64,000 nucleotides of DNA from Corylus avellana (Eukaryota > Streptophyta > Magnoliopsida > Fagales > Betulaceae). The DNA is taken from positions 23,101,009 through 23,165,008 of the forward strand of contig NC_081546.1 of assembly GCF_901000735.1 (NCBI RefSeq), given 5' to 3'. Of this stretch, positions 23,801-34,660 are shown piece after piece. The position numbers and the translations under genes were made by a program. Each line of letters opens with the position of its first letter. Within the stretch, counting starts at the first letter, position 1. The notes beneath the pieces were generated by a model. That model was given only the letters and a program-made list of their open reading frames with translations. It was not told the DNA's origin and did not search any database.

Positions 23801-24287
23801 TAGTGTATCTCACTGTCCATTTATCCTCTTTCTTTACATAACAGAAAGCAGTGAAAAGTCCTGGATGCCACAGGGGACGTCTTCTCTATTGCAGGAAAGA
23901 ACTGAAGGAATCATGAATTGCCTTAGACAGACTTCTAAGTTGGGAGAAAGTGCTCCTAATGATATTGTAGAGAAAGAATCCTTGTTAATGAGATTGGGTA
24001 TGGCCAATAGAATCACTAAAGTAGCTTCTAGAGAGGACACCATTTGTATTGACCAAGAAATTGTGATGAGTGAGGAGCCCAACCCTTATAAACAGAGTAA
24101 AGGAGGCAATCCATCCTGCAACATCCAAGGCCGCAGTGACACAGCAAACTTGGTTGATGTTCCTGATGATGATGAAGAAAGTGGAAGGGCAAATGAAGTG
24201 AACAAGAAGAGGCACCCACTAATTTCGAGAACTTCACTCCCACAGTGGACGGATGAACAGCTGGATGTGCTTATGGAATTTGACTGA
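20861..24287 (+). CDS. HROB: Homologous recombination OB-fold protein (HROB-like)
   Basis: Seven exons with GT-AG junctions: 20861-21299, 21394-21458, 22476-22538, 22658-22759, 22936-23001, 23653-23731 and 23845-24287, giving 418 aa with phases that agree. The N-terminal ~150 residues are acidic then Ser/Pro-rich (likely disordered) and include PGPAGTVQAAMHRR and DPWLCALEFL. The middle (about residues 150-250, VVAIIKSCSPNGHGDMMVTL, KDPTGTIGASIHRKVL, LNVTLSNLVKV) is the OB-fold of the HROB family. The C-terminus is acidic and ends LPQWTDEQLDVLMEFD. Animal HROB (C17orf53/MCM8IP) loads the MCM8-MCM9 helicase in recombination repair; the same role in plants is inferred. A poly(A) tail-like LINE end sits in intron 2 near 22242. 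A partial, dead copy of its last exon is at 38638. Confidence 0.9.
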
Positions 24288-24305
24288 GGAATGATGGGCC
24301 TTTAC

Positions 24306-24312
<7 letters not shown>

Positions 24313-24345
<33 letters not shown>

Positions 24346-24637
24346 TTAAACAACACCCCCACAACACCCCATTCCCAAACACTATTCATTTCATTCCCCA
24401 AAAAAATTAACATCAAAATATTTTCACTTTTATATCTCATCATTCATTTTTTATATCACATCATTTATTTTTTGCTACTATTCAAATAAAAAAATCACTA
24501 CAAAACAATTTTTTTTTTTTACTTTTTAATACCACTTTTTTAATTTTTTATACCAATTATTATTTTCTTTTTTTTTTATTATTATTTTTTGTGAACAGTG
24601 CTGTGGAAAGGCTATGTTGTTTGTCAAACACTACCTC
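24313..24637. mobile_element. MITE just downstream of the HROB stop codon
   Basis: Inverted ends TTGTTAAACAACACCC and TGTTGTTTGTCAAACACTA, with an AT-rich interior and a long T run at 24310-24344. The same element is in the second segmental copy at 38782, so it was inserted before that duplication. It may contribute to the HROB 3' UTR. Confidence 0.7.
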
Positions 24638-25696
24638 TATTACTCTATTACTGGTGAAGTCGATCTACAAAGTGTACATATTACACGTTCTTGAACTGGT
24701 TTCATATATGGTAAATACGCCTTAGTTTTGTGAAACTTTCACAGAAATGTTGTGAATCTGCATTTAATTTTGGTTGCCCTACTCTTTTATTGAATATGCT
24801 ATTTTGTACATGATATCTAGAAACAAAAGTGGTGTGCCGATTAATTTTAGCTAACAAGTCTGTTGATATCATGTCAGACCCTTAGATCAAATCTTTTCTT
24901 TATAAGGAATTACAGAGTTTTCTAAGATATAGAGGAAAATTATAGTGCAAGTTAAATGTTAAATCCAAAGGATGTAAGAATCCCCTCAATTCCATCGTAT
25001 GACAGTTTTCTTCTAAATTGAGTTGGAACTAGGAATAAGAGTCATTTGTATCTCAATCACCCGAGCACCTCTTACATATAGCAGAATTTAAGCAATTGAA
25101 TATGTGGGTAGTTATCAAATAGGAGCAAGTGCACTTCGTTTGTTAATGTGTTTTGAAAGTTTGATGCGACATGTAAAAACAGTTTTTGGTGTTTTATATT
25201 TTGAGTTATTTGTTAATATTTTTATTTTGATAAGAGTAAACAAAAGTGAGAGGGAGAATGGTTTAACAAACAAAGCATTGCATCATGTTGATTTATTGCA
25301 ACATTCATTTCCAGGGCCAAAAACCTACCAATATGTCTAGCTATCCTTATAGAGATCCTAATCCAAATCTAATAATTAAGATTCCTAATGATAAATAAAT
25401 AGTAATTTTAATAAGATCACAAATCATCAACAAGTGTTTTACTTCTGTGTTTTGATAGTAAAAATTTACTCATTCATCTAAAAAAATAAATGTTTTTCTT
25501 TGAATTAAAAGCTTATTTTGAATTAAATCGGAGACGTTATCATCCAAATCACACATTTAAGGAATGATTCCTGTAAAAATTAAATTCCACCTTCTCATCA
25601 ACATATTGGATGAGAAGAACATAAAAAACTCAACTGTCGGATTTACCACCTAATAACTCATTAATGAATAACATGAACACATTAATAAAAAAATAT
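24638..25696. other. Intergenic within segmental copy A, no gene
   Basis: Aligns with 39071-41700 of copy B apart from insertions there. AT-rich; no coding sequence recognised on either strand. Confidence 0.55.
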
Positions 25697-25705
25697 AATA
25701 AAATA

Positions 25706-26075
25706 GGGTAAAGAATACTTAACCCCCTCAAATTACCACCCAATAACAATCTATCCCCCCAAACTTTCAATTACGACAACTTATTCCACAAACTACCAAA
25801 ACAATGACAATATACCTCCAAATGCTAGCAAAATGACGAAATTACTCTTATAGAATTTTCAATAAGACAAAAATAAACTTAAAAATTTGAAAATAAAAAA
25901 TTAATTTTTAGTATTTTTGTTTTCATTTTAATAAGGGTAATTTTGTCATTTTTTAAAAATTGAGCGTATATTGTCATTGTTTTGGTAGTTTAGGAGGTAA
26001 ATTGTCGCAATTGATAGTTTGGGGGGTAAATTGTCATTAGAGTAGTAGTTTGAGGGGGTTAAGTGGACTTTACCC
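25706..26075. mobile_element. Mutator-type MITE, 370 bp, 9-bp target duplication
   Basis: Long inverted ends (GGGTAAAGAATACTTAACCC and, reverse complemented, GGGTAAAGTCCACTTAACCC) extend over more than 100 bp. AATAAAATA flanks both sides (25697-25705 and 26076-26084). A 9-bp duplication is typical of Mutator-like elements. Absent at the matching site of copy B. Confidence 0.88.
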
Positions 26076-26461
26076 AATAAAATAAAACTCAACATTCTGG
26101 AAACAACCAAACCATCCTGTTTTTGGTATTTTACACAAAATTAACTTTTATTTCATTAATTCAAATTCCTAGCATTTACTCCTTTAAAAATTACTCCTAG
26201 CCCATTTGTAGCCGCCCCTCTCTCTTTTCCCTTCATTTTCTCTCAACTCTGATATTTTCTTACATTCTTCCAAAAAAACTCAAGAACCCTAGCACTCCAT
26301 ATTCTCTCTCTCAAGGATCTCAAGATTGAAGTTTTCTCATCCCTAAATCCACTTGCACGTAAGTATTTAATTTTTCTTGTTCTCTTCGAATCTTTTTTAT
26401 GCAAACATATTAGTGAAATTGTGTAGTGATGTGTAAAATGTAACCTTACAGAGTAGTGAAG

Positions 26462-27940
26462 ATGATGAATATGGTATTATCCTACCAATGGTGTATGCCC
26501 ATGACTAGGGCTTCACTCTATCCTGTTGCTACACTTAGTTCTTATACCAAGAAGACCAGCCTTTGCTTTTCTACTCCATTGATTCTTCGGCGCCGAAAGA
26601 TGCCTTCTATTACTGGATCATCATCATCAGCATTATTGGCATCACCTTCAGACGCTGCCCATTTTTCTGATGAGTCACATCCATTGATGATGATAGAACC
26701 GGACAAGGCGGACGAAAATATCTGGAGTATGTGCCGTTTTTATGACTATGTAAACAACAAGGTTGGAAATATCAATACTAAGATCCCTGAAGAGGTTGAT
26801 GATGCAATATGCGTCGGGTCATCTCATGGCTGGCTGGCTTATGTCTCCCGTGTCAACTGTTCAGTTTTCCTTTGGAGTCCCTTCACCACCTCTCCAATCA
26901 TCTGGCTTCCTTCCATTCATACGCTACCCTTTGTAAAAGTTATACCTTGTGAAGAGTTGGATGATGATGAACATGAAGATGGTGATATAAGTGCATATGA
27001 TGACGATTTTTCCTCCGATTTTGGGTTCAAAGTTGAATTTGAAGATCAAAATAGATCCCACAGATACCGTACCATGTCTCCAAAACTCTTGAGTTTAGAT
27101 ATCATACAGAAGATTGTTTTGTCGTCTGCTCCAACAAGTGATGATTGCATCGTCGTGGCTCTTCCTATTTATAAGAATCGTCACAGTATTGCTTTTTGTA
27201 AACCTGGGGACAAATCATGGACCTTTGTAGAGCCACCGCTTGAGAAATCTTTCCACCTTATAGATGTCGTACATTTCAAGGACCAATTGTTCTATGCTGT
27301 GTCTTTTTGTGGACTTACTTTATACGCTTATGATCTTGCTGATCTTTCTTCTCCAAAGAGTTTTCTTCTCGAAACTTCTTTCGACTTTGAACCCTTTCCC
27401 TCACTTGAAGAATACAAGTGGAGTTGGAACAAAGGTAGATATTATCTGGTCGAATCATTAGGTGATCTTCTCTGGGTTCGTAGGCTTATTACTAATAAAC
27501 TGGATGAAACTGACAAATATACATTTTCTGATGATAAAATATTTCCCGACCAGACAGTCAAGTTTGACGTTTATAAGCTGGATTTCTCTCGGAATGCATG
27601 GGAATTTACTAAATGCATAGGTGAACAAGCTTTATTTTTAGGTACGAACCAATCTCTATCTCTCTCTGCTCGAGACTTTCCCAATTTGCAACCAAATCAG
27701 ATACACTTCGCCGATGATTCTCTTACAATACATAAGAAATATCCTACTTATGGGGGCCATGATTCTGGTTGTTATGAGCTAGAAACATCGACACTTTATT
27801 CTTTCAAATTTGGTCTCTCTCTGCTCGAGACTTTCCCAATTTGCAAGCAAATCGGATATATTTCACCGGTGATTCTTTTACAATACTTAGGAAACATCCT
27901 ATTTACAGGGGAGTCCCCCATTTTGAAATTTAAGAGCTAG
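26462..27940 (+). CDS. DUF295 / KIB1-4 beta-propeller protein, copy A (altered C-terminus)
   Basis: A single coding exon of 492 aa; a 5'-UTR intron is predicted at 26359-26451 (GTAAGT...TTACAG), and the first ATG after it is at 26462. Residues about 110-420 match the DUF295 (KIB1-4 beta-propeller) family: GSSHGWLAYVSR, VFLWSPFTTSPIIWLP, HSIAFCKPGDKSWTFVE, FHLIDVVHFKDQLFYAV. No F-box is visible at the N-terminus; the first ~60 residues are rich in Ser/Thr/Arg with few acids, as in DUF295 proteins sent to organelles, so mitochondrial targeting is plausible but inferred. The last ~45 residues are changed by an out-of-frame internal duplication (27655-27940), unlike the intact paralogue at 42832. 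Function unknown. Confidence 0.82.
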   Translation: MMNMVLSYQWCMPMTRASLYPVATLSSYTKKTSLCFSTPLILRRRKMPSITGSSSSALLASPSDAAHFSDESHPLMMIEPDKADENIWSMCRFYDYVNNKVGNINTKIPEEVDDAICVGSSHGWLAYVSRVNCSVFLWSPFTTSPIIWLPSIHTLPFVKVIPCEELDDDEHEDGDISAYDDDFSSDFGFKVEFEDQNRSHRYRTMSPKLLSLDIIQKIVLSSAPTSDDCIVVALPIYKNRHSIAFCKPGDKSWTFVEPPLEKSFHLIDVVHFKDQLFYAVSFCGLTLYAYDLADLSSPKSFLLETSFDFEPFPSLEEYKWSWNKGRYYLVESLGDLLWVRRLITNKLDETDKYTFSDDKIFPDQTVKFDVYKLDFSRNAWEFTKCIGEQALFLGTNQSLSLSARDFPNLQPNQIHFADDSLTIHKKYPTYGGHDSGCYELETSTLYSFKFGLSLLETFPICKQIGYISPVILLQYLGNILFTGESPILKFKS

Positions 27941-27970
27941 GAGGATCTGCAGTTTGTACTTTCAGATTTT
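27655..27970 (+). repeat. Internal ~156-bp tandem duplication at the 3' end of DUF295 copy A
   Basis: TCTCTCTGCTCGAGACTTTC with the next ~130 bp occurs at 27661 and again at 27816. The offset (155-158 bp) is not a multiple of three at the junction, so the second unit is read in another frame. Both units have since diverged. Confidence 0.85.
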
Positions 27971-29151
27971 GTGGCACCAAGATTCTACCACTAGAAAGGT
28001 TATGCGCAATTTTCATTAATATCCTTCATTATATTGCCTTCTCATTTAAAGATCAAAGGTTCTACACTCACTTATCCTGATATATATATATATATATATA
28101 TATATGATCTCCATTATCTTTCAACTTATGTTTTTTTTGTTTTTTTTTTGGGGGTGGTTTGTTTGTGTGTTGCATTGTTCAAACGGGTTGTATATTCTAT
28201 ATAATTGGGATTAATTTTCTTGATCTTTTACTAGAAATTTATTCTCTTATTGGTTATTTTGCCCCTTTACCAATTGACTTTTCAATATATTGTTAGATAA
28301 CCAATTTATATTGTTGAGATATTTCTCTATTTTTGGAAGTTTAAATGACTTTTGCCTTGGCTTTTATGTTTGATAAAGGAAACATATAGGACAACCTTGT
28401 GTTCTTTAAGGAGGGAAGACACCTCTATTTAATAAAATAATGTTTGGCTGTCGACCTTTCCACTAACTGAAAGATTCTTTCAAATGTCAAAAGGATTTCC
28501 CTTTTCCAAGCTTTCATCTCATTTTTCACTCATCTCCGTATAATAAATGGATAAATCTACTACTGAATTTGTATGAGACCTACATGAGTCCACAAATCCA
28601 ATAGTGAATGAATTGAATTTGCATAAAAAGATGATTGAAAGATAGTTGAAAGAATAACGTGTAACATGCCTCTCTTAATAAACAAGCTTAACTTTATGTG
28701 TCAATCTAGCACTTGAGAAGCAATCCATGTGCTTCTTAATAAACAAGCTTAACTTTATATGTCAATCTAGCATTAGAAAAGCAATCCATGGTCTTCGGCA
28801 GATGTAGGTAGTTATACGATTATAATGACGTGACTGTGAAAATTACTCATTTATTTTACAAGCCATTGTTAATATAAAAGTTGTTTGCCACATCATCTTT
28901 GGTAGCCATATAACAGTTTATTAAATCGCATTCCTCATTTCTCACTCCATAACATGGGAGGCTCCCCAATTGGAGGGACAATGCTCCCAAAAAAGTTTAG
29001 CACTTGTATTTTTTTCTTATGATCTTGGCTTGATACATTTTGAGGCTTACGGTGACAAATTTAAGTGTGGCATTTTTCTTATTTTTAAATTTTAATTAAA
29101 TATTACTTTAATACGAAATTATTTTGTTTACTTTTAATAACAAATTTATTT
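27971..29151. other. Intergenic within copy A
   Basis: 3' flank of the DUF295 gene. Has an (AT)n run at 28080-28105 and a ~58-bp direct repeat (about 28674-28790, unit containing AACAAGCTTAACTTTAT). No coding sequence recognised. Confidence 0.5.
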
Positions 29152-29215
29152 AGAGCATTCTCAATGAATGAGCCAAATGGTATTTTTATCTAAAATGGCT
29201 AATCAGATTTGTAAA

Positions 29216-29335
29216 AAACTGTCCACAAGGTGTAGCTCAATCGGCTGTGAACCACGCCTCATAAAGCGGAGGTTACTAGTTTGAATCTCCCCCTCCCCCT
29301 TCCCTTGTGTGGACATGTCAAAAAAAAACAAAAAA
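29216..29335 (+). mobile_element. tRNA-derived SINE, copy 2
   Basis: Box A (TAGCTCAATCGG) and box B-like (TAGTTTGAATCTCC) sequences sit at tRNA spacing, followed by CCCTTGTGTGGACATGTC and an A-rich tail. An 11-bp target duplication AGATTTGTAAA is at 29205-29215 and 29336-29346. It lies in a block (about 29152-29610) absent from copy B. Confidence 0.88.
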
Positions 29336-29964
29336 AGATTTGTAAACCCCACCCCCCCAAACATTAGGTTAGCCAAAAAAAAAAGCAAGATAAACATTTG
29401 ATTGGATTAGCAAAATAAAAAATAAAAAGACACATGTAGCAACACTTTTCAATGGAGCCATTTTATTTTTTATTGTTTCTCTCATATGTTTTCTCTTTTT
29501 CCCAAAACTTCTCCCACTTTTCAAGGGATCATTGCGAGAATATTCTTTCACAATTTTTAATAAAAATATATTAAAAAGATATTTAAATGATATAGATAAA
29601 AATAAAATGCTAATCATTTCTTAGATTCAATTATTTTTTTTCTATTTTTCTCCTTTTTTTTTTCAAGTTTTTCATGTCCATACGACTTGAATAATGAAAT
29701 AGAAGAAGAAAAAAAAATGAAAAGTTAAAAAGAGAGTACTTTGTAATTGAATAAAATGCTTGGAGGCTTTCCATCTTCTAAGCATTTTTAATCTTTCTCA
29801 TTTTGAACGACATGTTAAATGTAAAAGAGAATAAAAATTCCTCTTCCTTTACCTTTTTTGGAATTTCAAATTCAGACTGTCTATTTTTCATTTTTCATTT
29901 TCCTAGGGAATGGAACATGGCTCCAATCAATTTTTAATTCGTTTTCTTTCTTTGCCTTGTTTCA

Positions 29965-32375
29965 CAGGTTTTATGGCTGTGAAGCTCGATATGAGCAAAG
30001 CCTATGATAGGGTGGAATGGGGTTTTTTAGAGGCGGTGATGAGACGGATGGGATTCAATGAACGGTGGATATCACTTATTATGATGTGTGTCACATCGGT
30101 GAAGTATTCGATCCTTGTAAATGGGAAGCCTTGCGGGTTGATCACCCCGTCTAGGGGCATTCGACAAGGAGATCCCATATCACCTTATCTCTTTTTAATG
30201 TGTGCAGAAGCTCTAAGTGCTATGATCACCCAAGCAAATCGTACAGGTGTATTGTCAGGGATCCCAACCTCGAAGAAAGGCCCGGAGATTAGCCACCTCT
30301 TTTTCGCAGATGATAGTCTATTGTTTTGCAGGTCAAATGTGCATCAATGGAATCAGTTATCATCTATTTTACATCTATACGAGATGGCGTCGGGTCAAAA
30401 AATGAACACAAATAAAACGGCTATATTTTTTAGCCGGAACACTTCTTCTAGTGAGAGAGCCCAAGTACAGGGGTTGGCAGGAATTCCTGTTAGTCAAAAT
30501 TTTGACAAATATCTTGGGTTGCCGGCCTTAGTGGGGAGGTCACGTACACGAGCTTTTAAAAGCATCAAGGATCGAGTATGGAACCGGCTTCAGGATTGGA
30601 AGCTTAAATTCTTGTCTCAAGCCGGGAAAGAGATTCTATTAAAAGCTGTGATTCAAGCCATGCCAACCTATAGTATGAGCGTATTTCAACTCCCAAAGGT
30701 ATTATGTTCCGAGATAAATTCACTTATGATGAAGTTTTATTGGGGCCATAAGGAGAGAGATAAACGGATCCATTGGTTGAGTTGGACTAAAATGAGCTGT
30801 TCTAAGGCGAACGGAGGCTTAGGCTTTCGAGACCTTAGATGCTTTAATAAGGCTCTCTTGGCAAAGCAAATATGGCGGCTGTGGAAAAATCCAGACAGCT
30901 TAGTAGGGAGAATAATGAAAGCAAAATACTATCCCAATTGCTCGGTACTTGAAGCGTCTTGTGGGAAAAAGCCTTCATTTACGTGGCGTAGTATACAAAG
31001 CTCTTGTGACCTTGTAAAAGAAGGGCTGCTTTGGCGAGTTGGCAATGGACAAAAAATTCAAATCTGGAAGGATCGTTGGATCAACTCACCATCCACTTTT
31101 CGAATTGCATCTCCCCCACGGGTACTTGCTGAGACAGCAACTGTAAGTGCTTTGATAGATACACATACTAAGTGGTGGAATTTAGCCTTGCTGGACCAGA
31201 TGTTCACTCAAGAAGAGATCCTTGCTATCCGATCACTTCCTGTGAGTCTTACTGAGCAAGAGGATGTCCTCATATGGAGGGGAACAGCAAAGGGGGTGTT
31301 TTCTGTTCGGAGTGCGTACCATATTCAGAAAGACAGAGAATTGCTGCATTCAGCTGGAGGATCTGGACAGCATCATAATCACCCACTATGGCGAATCCTT
31401 TGGAATCTTTCCATCCCCCCTACAGAAAAGCAGTTTCTATGGAGAGCATGCCACGACTCTCTGCCAACTAGAGCAAATCTTTGTTCTCGCAAGGTGTTAA
31501 CGGATCCTAGCTGCCCGATATGTGAACGAGCCCCTGAAACGATATATCATGTCCTATGGCAGTGTCCTGCAGCACGTGATGTTTGGAGTGCAGGTTGTCC
31601 CTGCTTCCAAAAAAGTTCCTTCGAAGGTCCTGAGTTCCTGCAGGTTGTTGAAGGGATGTATAACAAATGTGATCAATTGGAATTTCTCCAATTTGTGGGT
31701 ATAGCAAGACGTATATGGCTCCGGCGAAATGACTTCATCCACAGCGGGACTTTTCTGCACCCGACGTCACTCCTTCAACATGCTATCCAAGCGACAGAGC
31801 AATTTCAGAAACTGATGGAGCGAAGAACTTCTGAAGGGGTAGCAACCGAAACTATCTTGCCGAGAATGAGTGTGTGGACAGCGCCGCCAGCTGGCTGGTT
31901 TAAAGCCAATTGGGATGCCGGGGTTGATGTCAAGCAGGGATGCGTGGGATTGGGGGCTGTTGTACGTGATCATCAGGGGAAGATGTGGGCAGCTAGCTGC
32001 CAGACACGACAGGGACCCCTGGATCCATCAGCGGCAGAAGCCATGGGAGCTATAATGGCAGTGCAGCTGTGCAAGGAATTGGGCCTGCAACGTGTTCAAC
32101 TGGAAGGTGATGCCAAAAATGTGATTGAGGCAGTCAATTCCGAAAATACTGATGATAGTAGCAGGGGACAATTGACAGCTGACATACATTCTTATTTACG
32201 TCCAATTCGGGAGTGGGAGATGAGATATGTACGTCGTGATGGGAACAAGGTGGCTCATGCCTTAGCTAGGATGGCAATTAAGGACAATGTACACATGGTG
32301 TGGTTGTATAACCCACCAGAATGTATTAGTGAATTTTTGCAAGCAGACATCTCTGCTTTGCAAGCTATGCAATAA
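29965..32375 (+). CDS. LINE ORF2 C-terminal part: RT, zinc-binding region, RNase H
   Basis: An uninterrupted frame of about 800 codons; the frame continues upstream into host flank (to 29910), which is not part of the element. Order: second half of reverse transcriptase (KLDMSKAYDRVEW, GIRQGDPISPYLF, catalytic FADD), thumb region (KYLGLPALVGRSR), zf-RVT (CPICERAPETIYHVLWQCPA), then RNase H (ANWDAG, AAEAMGA, EGDAKNVIEA, VRRDGNKVAHALAR). These are the hallmarks of plant L1-clade LINEs. The endonuclease and the start of RT are missing, so this copy cannot move by itself. Absence of stops points to a recent insertion. Confidence 0.93.
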
Positions 32376-32411
32376 ATATATGGCATATGCCATTTGCTCA
32401 AAAAAAAAAAA
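29965..32411 (+). mobile_element. Young 5'-truncated L1-type LINE insertion
   Basis: Starts inside the reverse transcriptase domain and ends in a poly(A) run (32400-32411). The paralogous site at 46003-46022 reads GCCTTGTTTCAAGAATGAAAC with no insert, which fixes both junctions. No target duplication longer than the ambiguous A is visible. Confidence 0.93.
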
Positions 32412-32768
32412 GAATGAAACATTCATCTTCTTAGCATTTAATCCAATATTCAAGAAGAACTTTAATATTCTTTCATTATCTTTATTTAATGCTGTCGAAT
32501 TTTTAATCCCTGTTTGAGGAGAATCAATTTTTAATGCTACTGATTTTTTTCCCCATTTTGAACGTGCAAAGGAGATGAATGGTTTTTTTCCCACCTTCTT
32601 AGCATTTAATAGCATTTATTTAATGCATCAATTTTTTTAAGCCTTATTCAATTGAGCAGCATTAAAAATTGATTCTCTAAGTCCCAAAGTTTCATTCTTG
32701 AAACAAGGCGTAAATTTATGTGGCACAAAGAATTTGGCACTTGTTTTCCTCGCTTCTATGAAAACAAT

Positions 32769-33238
32769 TAATTTGGATCTTTCCATTTCATTCTCCAGTT
32801 AATTATAGTGGAGGGGCATTTTTGTCTTCTCAAAAAGTGAAAAGACAAACATACCCCTCCACTATAACTACCTGGAGGTTTTTTTTTTTTGGTAGTTTTT
32901 TCATTTATTTTAGGGTTAAATGCAATTTTAGTATATGTGGTAAGGCCCAAAATCAAACAGATCCCTCGGTTTCAAAAAGTGTCACAAGCGGTACCTGTGA
33001 ATATTGAAAAGACACACTTAGTACTTCCGTCCATGATCCGTCCAAAAATTTAACGAAACTACACCTCAATACGCTTAAAATGGCAACACCTATCCCAGAT
33101 GCCACATATAAATGCCAAATCAGCAGATTGGCTGATGTGGCATTATATTATAAGTGGTACTTATGTTTTTGCTACCACATATGCTTAAAAAAATAAAAAA
33201 AGAATGAAACAAATAAAATTTTTAAAAAATAAATTAAA
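32769..33238. other. Intergenic with a foldback hairpin (32793-32878)
   Basis: 32793-32878 is an inverted repeat built on AGTGGAGGGGCATTTTTGTC and its complement, related to the core of the element at 46495-46712. The rest (CTTCCGTCCATGATCCGTCC...) looks like a half-lost MITE. No gene. Confidence 0.55.
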
Positions 33239-33502
33239 CTTTTTAATAGGGGTGTCAATACGGTTACAGTTAGCGGTTATTAGCAAAAAAACGCTAACTG
33301 TAACCGCCTTAGCGGTTATTAAATTTCACTAATCGCAACCGTAACCGCCTAGCTACTAACCGCCGATTAGCGGTTAGTAAAACATGTAACCACCCGCTAT
33401 AACCGCTTTTCAAAATTAGGCGTTTTGGGCTTTTTTGGGCTTTCTCAAAATAAATATATAACCAATTTTCAGTTTTTTTTTTTTTTTTTTAATCACTGTA
33501 GC

Positions 33503-34296
33503 TATGGGTGAAATTTAAAACCGCCTAACCGCTAACCGCTATAACCGTTAACCGCTAACCGCCTAACCGCCTAACTGCTTTAAAAGCGGTTAGTAAAAAC
33601 CGCTAACCGCCTAGGCGGTTGCGGTTAGTAAAAACCGCTAACCGCCTAGGCGGTTGCGGTTAACGGTTAGTGGGTTTTGAAAATCCGCTAACCGCTTTTT
33701 TTTAAATATATATATATATAATAACAATAAGTCGTGAGTTTATGAACTTTTTTTGGTTGATTAAAATGGGCCTCAAGCTTCAAGTTTAACCATGTTGGTT
33801 TTTTTTTGTTGCTTGTGAGTTTATAAACTTGTTTATGTTTTATTTTATTTCTATGTGTGAGTTTATGAACTTGCTTGTGAGTTTATGAACTTGTTTGAGT
33901 TTATGTATAAGACTACAAGTGAAGTGATGATTTTGTTGTAATTTTATTTGTATATTATATGATGTGTAGATTTGTAGAAGGTGGCCAACAAGATTTTGGT
34001 ATATAACAATTTTTAATGCTAAAATGGCCATGAAAAGGAAAAAACAAAATGTTTAAAATGAGCAAAAAAAATGTTTAAAGTGAGCCCAAAACCGGCCCAA
34101 ACTCGGTCCAAAACCGGCCCAAAATCGGTCCAAAGAAAAAAGCCCAAAAAAGCGGTTAGAAAAAAACGGTTATTCCAAAGCGGTTAACCGCTACCCGGTT
34201 AGCGGAGGCGGTTAGTAATTTTTACTAACCGCCTAGGCGGTTGCGGTTAGCGGTTTTAGCCACTAACCGCTAACCGCAACCGCTATTTCACCCCTA
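33503..34296. mobile_element. AACCGC-rich hAT element nested in the first
   Basis: Begins TATGGGTGAAAT and ends ATTTCACCCCTA, flanked by the 8-bp duplication ACTGTAGC (33495-33502 and 34297-34304). Both ends are packed with CTAACCGC / GCGGTTAG in both orientations. Same family as 50320-51133: the shared interior includes TGGGCCTCAAGCTTCAAG and GGTGGCCAACAAGATTTTGG. No coding capacity. Confidence 0.92.
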
Positions 34297-34660
34297 ACTG
34301 TAGCATTTTTACCTTATTTGTTTTTTGCATTTTTAGTGTCTTCTTGGGCCAAATTGCTATAAAAAGTGCCCATATTGAAAAATCAAAAATATTTGACCCC
34401 AAATTTACATTTACTTGTACTTTAAAAAAAATTCCTTAAATATAAATCATAACATGTTAAAATTTAATATGATTAACTTGAATAAAATATTTGAATTGTC
34501 ATTGAATCATATGATTAAGTATTGATCTTAGACATTTATATTATTCATATGCATATATGTATAATTATAATTTATAACATATATAGACTTATAAGTTTAT
34601 AACATACATTGGAACTAAGTCTCTATGTACTTAATTGTTATATTAGTATGAATTGGTATA

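Larger units (their letters stand above)
24168..32768. repeat. Segmental duplication, copy A
   Basis: Collinear with 38638-46802: HROB last-exon tail, a 3' MITE, a DUF295 gene and the downstream intergenic DNA through CTTCTATGAAAACAA. More diverged than the CAR pair. Insertions private to this copy are the MITE 25706-26075, the block with a SINE near 29152-29610, and the LINE 29965-32411. Confidence 0.9.

Noticed and set aside
29910..29964. Start of the long LINE frame as a native gene start
   Set aside because: This part is host flank (also present at 45960-46012 without the LINE); the frame is open there by chance.
33247..34296. AACCGC arrays as interstitial telomere-like repeats
   Set aside because: Plant telomere repeat is TTTAGGG; here the motif changes orientation and is bounded by hAT ends with 8-bp duplications.
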